A stretch of DNA of 64,000 bases from Peromyscus leucopus (Eukaryota > Chordata > Mammalia > Rodentia > Cricetidae). The stretch spans positions 63,477,334 through 63,541,333 of the forward strand of contig NC_051084.1 in the NCBI RefSeq assembly GCF_004664715.2, in the 5' to 3' direction. Positions within the stretch are counted from its first letter, which is position 1. Every line of letters starts with the position of its first letter. Made by a program: the position numbers and the translations under genes. Below the pieces are notes generated by a model. The model had not been told where the DNA came from and made no database searches. It was given only the letters and a program-made list of their open reading frames with translations. Shown here one piece after another: positions 55,483 through 64,000 of the stretch.

Positions 55483-58400
55483 ATGGTTATGATATAGAGT
55501 CATATGAATGTGAGATTTTTCTCTGGTCAACCACATGCCACTTATTGAGGTTCCTAAGGGAACAGTACAAACAAGAACATGCTAGAAATCACCATACTTT
55601 ATCTGGGATGACAAAGCAACCTGTTCACTAGAGCATTCTTGGACTTTTGTTGGAAATGAACCTAAGAACTTGTAGGAAACATGAGGCAATCTGGATTTTT
55701 TACTTAGGTTCATGCTCAAAGTTCAGAAAGTACATTCATGATGGTGACCAAAGGGTTAACCATTGAAGAGATCAACACAGTACAGGCTATCAAAAGATGG
55801 TTCTTGAATCCCGTGCCAGGATGTCTTTTGTTGTGTGTTGCTTTGTTCCATAGGGTATAGCACACCTTTTTTTCCCTCAGGAAGAGCAACCTAAGTGGGA
55901 GGATGGAAGAATGGTCATCTTTCTATCTCCCTCACTTTGGATGCAATTTTCAAATTTAATATCACTTTATTTTGACAAGAAGTCTTTAACATAGGTATTG
56001 TTATTATTTGTACTGAGGAGTTGAGCACATACCTTTAACAGGAGAGACAGAAATGAAGAAGATGCAAGAACCATCAAACCAGGACAGTCAAACTGCTGCT
56101 CCTCAAGCTCCCAAGGAAGATACAATATCCTGACAGGCTTCAGGTATCACAGAAAGAGATAGACAGCAGTATTCTCAGAGGGTAGATAAAAGACTTTGAA
56201 AGAGTTGTCTTTGTTCAAATAGGTCAATCCCTAAAAATAGGAGGGTCAAAACAGGCTAGGTTTCTGTCCCCCTGCTTTAGAAAAATAACCAAAACTTTGC
56301 AATAGGTATGTATGCTTAGGATATTGAATTGAATTAGTTATACTCCCAAATCCTTTAACTTGAGGGCATCTTGGAATCTTCATCTTAGATTGAAACCAAT
56401 CTGCCTGAGGATGTTTTTATAACTATAATTTTTGTTTCTGTTTTTTTTTTCTCTTAAGTTTTCAGACAGAAGTGCTAAGTGCTAGATGCCCATTTGCTGA
56501 ACAGAATTCATGTCAGGACATGTCATATTATCCCTTGTCAGGACATGGGATAAAACTTGGGAATGTCTGACTCCACCCCCATCTCTATAATTTGACAGCA
56601 TTACTTCTTTATTCTTCCATGCCCACATCTGCTTTTTGTGAGGGTGCCCTTTGTTTAGTATACTCTCTCAAATGGTAACAAAGACATGACAGCTTTTGGG
56701 TTTGCACTGACTTCCAATCACCTAACCTTTGCAAAAACTCTGTTTTCATAAACCTAAGAGTGATATGGAATGACTATGAAGTTGTGTGTATATATGTCTG
56801 TCTGTTTATATGTTTACTTAGGAAAAACAAAAGCTAAATAACCTCCTGTGTACAGGATACTTATTGCTTTAGGGCACAATCTGTTGCAGAACAGTTAAAA
56901 CTGTTGCTAAGGCATCTATTGTCATAATGCATTCCAAGGCAGCCATGCTCTGGCTCATTCTGCATCTGTGAGAATGGTGATTTATTGCTAATACTAATGA
57001 TCTTCCTTGAAAGCCATAGGGCAGCTAAGTCAAACATGTTTGAAGAGAATATATCATTTTCTGTTGTTTGTTTTTAATGGCATTCTTGTGGCTGATTAAG
57101 AAAACATGTTATTTTGTGGATAAGTATCCTTAGAAGTAAATGCATATCTTTAGTTAGTCAACTAAAGAAGCAACATTTACATAGGATTCTCTTATTTTAA
57201 ATCCCTGGCGTTTATTCTTCTATTTTCATTTCTGAGGATAGTAATATTTGAGAGATGACATCATAGGCAGCATCATCATTACTACAAAGTTTTATTGCTA
57301 ATGACTAATCTCAGAGCCTTTAACTTTAAAAATGGGGGATTTAGAAATTGGAGACCCTACAGACACAGAAATCTAACTCTTTTCTTCAAAGAGGAAAGAA
57401 CTTGGAAATGTTTCTGCTTTCTTTTAGCAACTTCTTGACAGAATGCTACTTGTAGTAACACTAGGAGGGATTGACATTGATTGGGACACTGGAACCACCA
57501 GGCTGGACCACTGCTTTGAAATTCAGATGTTCTGATGATCAGTTGTGAAGTTAGGGTGTCCCCAGGCAGCTGTGCTCAATCTACTCAAGATTTGCACTCA
57601 TTCAGCTGTCACCCAGACTGATCCCAAGGTGAGGACTGGGCATGGGGATAGGTAATTAGGAAAATTTATTTCTGTATCAGGCCACCAAAAATTCATCCTA
57701 TTTTTATTTTTCTTTGTGCTTTCTTCCTTTACCATATTAAATGCTGCCTTCACCTCTCGATGCACAATAAGGTAAATGTGAATGGTAACAGCTCCCAGAG
57801 GTAATTGGTCTTCATTAGATGTAAACTGTCTGTCAAACAAATATTGTTCTAAATTGAGGACATTAGTTATCCCATGGGAAGGATGTTGATATGTATGAAA
57901 ACAGTCTGAAAAGATAAGAGAGTGCTTTATCCTGCCTCTGTCTATAAGGGTAGCACAAACATTATCAGTGAAATATAAAGGCAGATTGACCTGGATTTAA
58001 ATTCAGCCTTATAACTTCCTTGCTGAAGAAATATGGGTTTATTTTCTTAAAGTTTCTAAGTTTCTAATTTCATTATCATGGATATTAATGTAGCCTCCAT
58101 ATTCACTGGTCTCTGGTGCAGATGAGGAAACATGGCATGCCTGAAATGTTGACCTTAGAGCTGCTTGGTGCTTGTCTAAGGTTTGTTGCTAGTCACAAAA
58201 GATTGGTGATATAACTTCTACCTGTGAGGTCAGTTGTAAAATAACGCACTCACCAAATCTCCAAACTACTTTGGTTTATTTGAGTTTTTACTGAAAAAAG
58301 AAACATTTCTTAAAATGAAATGCTGTCATTTATTTAAGCTTGGATATTAGACAATGAATGCAAAAGGAAATATTACAAACAGAATACCGAGTTAATATGA

Positions 58401-58540
58401 AAAATCAAATGCATATGAGCTACCTAATTGTGTACTGAAAAGTATCACTCATAAGTGTGTTATTATTTTATTTTTTGTTAAACAATGTCTCATAGCAAAG
58501 TTTGCCAAATCAAAGTTAAAGCAAATGTTTGAAAACTCTT
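55483..58540. other. Long unique stretch, possibly conserved in part
   Basis: No recent repeats. About 56830-57120 has the balanced composition and homeobox-like TAAT words often seen in conserved non-coding elements. No gene signal; the 80-codon minus-strand frame at 57598-57840 is unsupported. Confidence 0.3.
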
Positions 58541-58880
58541 AGGCTGGGAAGATGATAGTTCAGTCAGTAGTGTGTTTGTCTTACAAACATGAGACCCTGA
58601 GTCTCATCCATATTATTCATGTTAAGAAAATTCCAGACAAGTTGGTGCACACTTATAATTCCAATGCTGAGGAGAAAGAGTCAGGCCAGTCCTTGAAGCT
58701 CACTGGCTAGCAGCCTAACCCAGTTGGCAAATTCCAGACAAGTAAGAGGCCTTGTGCAGGGTGCATGCATAATGACACCCAAAGCTGTCCTCAAGCCTCC
58801 ACATGCACATGCCTGTGTGCTCGTGTACACCTGTGTACACATGAGTGTGCACACACATGTACACCCACAAAAATGACAAA
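58541..58880 (+). mobile_element. B4-type SINE
   Basis: GGCTGGGAAGATGATAGTTCAGTCAG start, AAGCTCACTGGCTAGCAGCCTAACCC middle, CCCAAAGCTGTCCTCAAGCCTCCACATGC and a GT/CA-rich end. Diverged. Confidence 0.72.
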
Positions 58881-60510
58881 ACTATTGAATTTTAATTGCC
58901 TATATGAAAAATAGGTTATTGAATATATAATATATGAGACAATGGGATATTCCACAAACTCCGTAGACACTGCAGGACTCGGGAATCATGCTTTCTAATT
59001 TCCTAGCTAAATGAAGCTGCCTGATTTCTTAGAGCTTAAGTTTTCTCTTCTGATGTTCTTATAATATTAATATTTGATAAAGAACATTATACAAAAGGTG
59101 ACAGATACAGAGACTTCCTCAATATATAGTGAAAGTTGTGTTGGCTGGGTATTTCCTCAATGCATGGTGCAGTTTCCTCTGGAATCCCACACTCAGGAGC
59201 ATTTCATTCCTTCATTACATCTGATCCCTTTCCTTTTCTATCAAGACAGAATAGGATAAACAGGACCTTGAATATGCTTTTTCATTCTCTTGTTTGGAAT
59301 ATAACAAACAAACCAACACACTTGCCAATACCTTAGGGAACTGAAAAGCATCCTTACCTTGTTGTTTTGTTTTTGTCTTTGTTAATGTCTCAAAAGTATG
59401 GAGATAATTTTCTAGAGCCTGTGCAAGCTTGGTGGAGGCCTTTGCACCTCGCAGTGAATAATGGAGGTAGATTAATAATGACAGTGATGATAGAATTTCA
59501 TATTTTCACCTTTTTGTCCTTCACCCTTTCTAAGTGTTTCCCTCCTTAACTGTGTTCTCTATTATTTTATCCATTATTTTCCTCCTGGTAACTCATGCTT
59601 TGTTAAAATACAGCCGAACTCTTCCTTTGGGTTACCATAGCAAATTGCATAAGAATTTACACTATAAATTATTCATTACACCCAATTTAGTATAATTATT
59701 AATTCCAGCATACATTGGTGCCTGATTGCATCTCAGTGTTCATTGCTGGATCTTGACCATGTTCTGCTGAAAATAATGATCTGTCAGGGCTAATCAGGAT
59801 CTAACAAGGCCTCCTAAAAGGTGGAAACATTTAATTAATATTGGTTTAATGCAACACTGATATATCCAGTTGTTACAATCTGTCAAAGATTCTTTATAAG
59901 GAAGCCCAAAATATAAATGGTAAATGAATTTAAGAGCTAGCACTGATATGCGAGCAATCAACATGTTTTCCAATTCAAGGGCAAATTGGGTTGCACTCCT
60001 CCCTAGATATGGTTCTGCAACCCAAATCAGCTCTTCTTTCACAGGGCAGCTTTGCTCCCAATATCAGTTTTGGTTTTTCAAGCTTTCATGCTTTCTGCTC
60101 CCAGTGAGCCCTTCCTCAGGTTAAAGATCTACCCTGCATTGTACATGAATGTTGCAAGCTGTACTGCCTCCCACGTGGATGTCATTTAAACTCAGAGTAA
60201 GTTGAGCAGAGAAAAGTTTTCCATTGTATTTCCCCCTGGGATTTTAAACTGTGTAGAATATGGCTATTGGTGCAGTGCAAAGTCTTTTGGATGAAAATCC
60301 CCGGGAGTTGAAATACCCACAGACCCTCATTCATGTATATGACCTAGTTTGGACTTGGATTTGGGGATCATTTGAAGCATAGACTATCAGTAGATATCAG
60401 ATACAATGTTAATGTTACTACAATGTTATTTTACACACATTAAGCCAACTTTTTGGGTTTTTTTTTGTTGAGTGTTCTTTGTATCAAGAATATCAGACAC
60501 GATTATTTTT
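58881..60510. other. Unique-looking stretch
   Basis: No repeats recognised. About 59750-60350 is a further candidate for conserved non-coding sequence by look only. Confidence 0.3.
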
Positions 60511-60666
60511 TTTTTTTTTGGTTTTTCGAGACAGGGTTTCTCTGTGTAGCTTTGCGCCTTTTCTGGGACTCACTTGGTAGCCCAGGCTGGCCTCGAACTC
60601 ACAGAGATCCGCCTGGCTCTGCCTCCCGAGTGCTGGGATTAAAGGCGTGCGCCACCACCGCCCGGC
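60511..60666 (-). mobile_element. Youngest-looking B1 SINE in the window
   Basis: Almost complete reverse B1 ending CACCACCGCCCGGC with nearly all CpGs intact. TCAGACACGATTATTTTT stands on both sides (60493-60510 and 60667-60684), an essentially perfect 18-bp target duplication whose right part merges with the poly(T). Confidence 0.98.
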
Positions 60667-60684
60667 TCAGACACGATTATTTTT

Positions 60685-62454
60685 ATATTTACACAATAAA
60701 TGCATTTGCTTATGTTCTTTAATAATGGGACATGAAACAAATTAAATGGTAATATCTCACTACTGACAGTAAATAATATGGTGGGAATTTTTAGTATAGT
60801 TGCCTTCATACAAGCCAATAGTCTACTCATTGTTAAGATACAAAACTTGAATTTAAGGTTCATATCTAGTTAATGATTGAAAAGGAATATATTTAAATCT
60901 GCCTGGTCTTAAGTTCATTTTATGAAAAAATTGACTCTAAATTACAGACACACAGCACTGATTATTTGAATATCAAAACTAATTAAAATTTTATCCTTCC
61001 TAGCTTAGAACACAAGCAAATTTCAAAGCAACACTTTTGTAGCACACCGAGGCAAAATTACTGAATGGTTACTATGAATTCAGCATATATCGATACCTAT
61101 ATGTCTTTGTGTACTGAAATGAATCATAGTATAAATCTGTGCTTGCCATATTTCAACTCTTTACCTGCCCTTCAATGTCCTGTGTGGCTCCTAAAGCAAA
61201 CATTCAGAAGTTACTTTTACGTGTACTTTTCATTTGAATTTTATCAAAAGCACTGTCCCAGAGCTTGTTGAGAAAAGGCTTTCAGATTACTGTTGGTTGC
61301 CTGCCTTGAAGGCCCATGGACTGTGAGAACCTCAGTAGCACTTTGAGGAGTCAAGTCAGTAACCACTGATGGATAGACACACACTGTCATACTTTGCCCT
61401 GCAGATCAGTGAGCACAAGTTGAAGGTGTTCACCACCACCTGAGGATTCATTAGTGTCTTCAAGGCTAACCTCAAGTGTAACAGTCCACTCACATGTAAA
61501 AGAAGAGGTAGGCCTATGTTTATAGATAACCCTTCCACTTCCTTCTGGGATCTCATTACATCTAATGTCACAGCATGTAGTTTCAGACTTTTTTTTTTTT
61601 TTGCTGGAATAACTACTTCTTGAAGCTTGCTGCAGTCTCTCCCCCCCCCCCCCCCCGCCACACACCTTATTTCCACAAGTCTATTGGGTTCCTATAAAGT
61701 TGAGAGGGAAAGTCCCAGGAGGAAGAATGAGAGAGCTACTGCAGGAACAAAGACAAGAAGAACTAGGCTGAATACCGAAAGAGATACCATAGAAACAGAA
61801 AGTGAAGCTGCAAAAAAGAAAGCTAGCCCCAGTGACTCCTCTATGCACATGTATTACATCAGCATTTCCCCAGGAAAGCCAGACAAATCACTTATTTATT
61901 GACCAATCCATAACACCTATGCCTAAGGAAGTAATAATCACAAGATAGAAATAATTAATATCTCTCTATTAATTTATTTAATTTTTATTTTTTGGTTGCC
62001 AAAGAGAAAGTTTTAGGAAGCAAAGTACCTAGTTGATAAATACACCGCTAGATGGACAAGAGGAAAAATGAATAATTTTTTACAAATACAAACATTTTCA
62101 GTCATTCTTCATAGAATAATTAAATTACAAAGACAGGAGACTATCTTGTAGACATGTTATTATTATAGTTTTCAGTGTTCTTAGCTGGGTGATACTGATT
62201 TTTACTTTTCTCTTTCCATGACTGTGAATGCTAGGCAGTATGGATGAAGCTTCTAGTTAAACACCATTCATGCTGGATGTCATAAGTATCAGTGGGGTCT
62301 TACCAACAGGTTGTAGAGGGTAACCAATAGTATTGACAATAGTGTAGAGTGGTTGGAGTAGGTTATGAGATGCCTTTGGCCAATGACTCATTCTAGATAT
62401 TGGAATTTGTGCTTGTTGACATATGATGTCTCATTAGGGCACTATCTTCCCCAT
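60685..62454. other. Mostly unassigned DNA with two homopolymers
   Basis: T-run at 61589-61602 and C-run at 61641-61656; the Pro- and Gly-rich frames around them are artefacts. About 61690-61830 is purine-rich. No gene recognised. Confidence 0.4.
61641..61656. repeat. (C)16 run
   Basis: Pure homopolymer, prone to length error in sequencing. Confidence 0.9.
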
Positions 62455-63465
62455 TATTTGGTGACTTCATTTAATTTTCTTTCATATGTATGTATATATT
62501 TTAGGAAACTTTTACAATAATAGGTTTCCATGTGACTTTTCAGAAAGGCCTTTAGTGTTAGTCATCCCATGTCATGTTACCTCCTCTACCCTTTTCTCCC
62601 CATCCCTTCCTCATCTAATCTTACCATTCTAATTCCACCTGTATATTTTTATAACATTATGCTTTATTTTCCTTGAAAATAAACCCTCTTCCCCTGGTTT
62701 CCTACTACCTAACTAAGTTTTGTAGATATTCTGAAGGAAACCAACTTAGATAAAGCTTAAAAGCTAACACCCACATGTAAGAGAAAGTGTAGGAAGCTGC
62801 CTGTCTGGGTCTGAGTTTTATTGCTCAGGACAATTGTTTCTAGCTCAATTCATTTGTCTTTAAATTTCATTTTGAACAGCTGAGTAATATTTCATTGTGT
62901 AAATAGACTGTGTTAATCATTTACGAATTGATGGTCATCTAGACTGTTTCCAGTTTCTTGATATTATGAATAGAGCAGCAATGAACATGGAGTGGGTAGC
63001 CATTCCAGCTTTGGTCTGGAAGTTCCAACCCCCATTGAGGCTTCGGTAACTATCACCCCTACAAGGTGGGGCCAAGAGAGGGCCCTGAAGACCCGAGATC
63101 AGGACGCACAACACTCTCTTGCTGCTGGGGGCCTGGACACTAGAGGTGGACCGAGAAGAGTTCTCCAGAGAACACCGCCAGACTGCACTGCGTCTTTTCC
63201 AGAACCTGCCACCTACCTATGCCTTCATTTGTAAATTACCCACTAAATAAACCTCCCTCTTAACTACATGGAGTGGCCTTAATAATTTCACCAATAGATA
63301 AACAAGTGTCTCTATAGTAGGATGCAGAGTCTTTGGGGTATATGTCCAAGAATGATATAGATGGATCTTGTCATAACCCTACTTTTCGCTTTTTGAGGTG
63401 CCCTCACTTCGATTTCCATAGTTGCTATAGCAATTTGCATGTCCACAGTAATAAATAATAAGCGA
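62455..63465 (-). mobile_element. Old L1 (Lx-like) fragment, reverse, interrupted by an LTR
   Basis: Pyrimidine-rich block, GTCTGGGTCTGAGTTTTATTG, CAGCTGAGTAATATTTCATTGTG, ATTATGAATAGAGCAGCAATGAAC, then after the LTR CAAGTGTCTCTATAGTAGGATG and TTTGGGGTATATGTCCAAGAATG: the reverse of the ORF2 3' part. Confidence 0.85.
62988..63290 (+). mobile_element. Solo LTR of the 31.8-kb ERV family
   Basis: TGGAGTGGGTAGCCATTCCAGC to AATAATTTCA, nearly collinear with 32354-32659 and with AATAAA near its 3' end (about 63243). It interrupts the reverse L1. A clear 6-bp duplication was not found (the flanks read GAACA and CCAATAG). Confidence 0.88.
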
Positions 63466-63696
63466 TATAAGTATTCTCCTTTCCCCCCACACCTACTGTC
63501 ATTTGCTGGATTAATCTTGAACATTCTGGCAGTGGTAAGATAGAATGAAAATTAATTTTACCTAATGTGACACAATGTATTTTGCTGTTTTTCTTTCTGC
63601 ATGTCTTAAATGTGCCATTTATTTTGGAAGGTGACTTTAGAGACACAGGAAATGGATTGCCTCTAAGTAGGTACTTCCTCCATTCCTATGCCATGT

Positions 63697-63698
<2 letters not shown>

Positions 63699-63744
<46 letters not shown>
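63699..63744. repeat. (AT)n microsatellite
   Basis: Pure 46-bp run. The Tyr-Ile repeat frame across it is not a gene. Confidence 0.97.
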
Positions 63745-63748
<4 letters not shown>

Positions 63749-64000
63749 AATGTTAGGGTTTTCTTGTAAATCTCACATTCATAGTTCAAGGAAGCCATGT
63801 GCTTTCACCCTCAAGCATAAGAATTAGAACACTACAACACAAATGAAAGCAGAAATATTTAATCTTCAACTTCTGACTTCAGTGTGTAGGATTTGGAAGT
63901 GAGAACTCAGTTATTATTAAGGGCCATTTTGGCTTACAGACAATAGATTTCCTTGCATGGTATATGAAGCAGAAAGTAGGAGAAAAGACAAGGTGGAAGT
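63745..64000. other. No feature seen
   Basis: Unremarkable end of the window. Confidence 0.4.

Noticed and set aside
1..64000. CRISPR arrays, operons, tRNA/rRNA genes, CpG-island promoters
   Set aside because: None seen. tRNA-like stretches belong to SINEs, and regularly spaced repeats are microsatellites, LTR modules or the 218-bp array.

Overview
This is a rodent nuclear genomic window, most likely from a cricetid (hamster, vole or deer-mouse group). The evidence is the repeat content: several near-intact B1 SINEs with the cricetid-looking 3' segment (GGAAAGGCGCAAAGCTACAC), many older B3/B4/ID-type SINEs, rodent L1/Lx LINE fragments, the rodent hAT element URR1, ancient MIRs, and many short class II (ERVK-type) LTR elements. 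I found no intact protein-coding gene, RNA gene, CpG island or convincing exon. Every long reading frame is a simple-repeat translation, a repeat remnant or unsupported. The window reads as intergenic or intronic DNA built by nested retrotransposition.

Layout. 0.3-2.6 kb: a complete non-autonomous LTR element with a perfect 6-bp target duplication, carrying a spliced, decayed piece of the host TGF-beta type I receptor gene (TGFBR1: exon 1 joined to exon 4, then a jump to an exon-7-type segment). 3-8.5 kb: old, mostly unrecognised DNA with two faint internal duplications and a URR1. 8.6-10.6 kb: a minus-strand ERVK remnant. 12.6-18.3 kb: B1/B4 SINEs, a 5'-truncated L1 and a possible processed pseudogene tail. 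19.5-25.1 kb: a three-layer nest, in which an old rodent repeat is split by a twin-primed (internally inverted) L1, which in turn received a solo LTR and a complete short ERVK element. 25.1-29.1 kb: an ERVK locus whose two outer LTRs point in opposite directions but which interrupts a single SINE with a near-perfect 6-bp duplication. 31.7-32.7 kb: a mosaic ERV fragment. 37.0-39.3 kb: a poly(A)-tailed element containing a tandem array of about 218-bp units. 43.3-44.6 kb: another nest (L1, LTR, L1, B1). 48-64 kb: sparser repeats, L1 and LTR fragments, MIRs, and long stretches of unique-looking DNA, some of which may be conserved non-coding sequence.

The short ERVK elements at 8.6, 21.5 and 25.1 kb belong to one non-autonomous family. 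They share LTRs, an internal region of about 2.2 kb, a degraded tRNA-Lys-like primer site and a decayed Gag zinc-knuckle segment. The TGFBR1-bearing element and the mosaic at 31.8 kb share short internal stretches with that family although their LTRs differ, so internal modules appear to have moved between LTR families. All of these copies look defective and must have been mobilised in trans. Family names and host-gene matches come from memory and pattern recognition; no database search was run.
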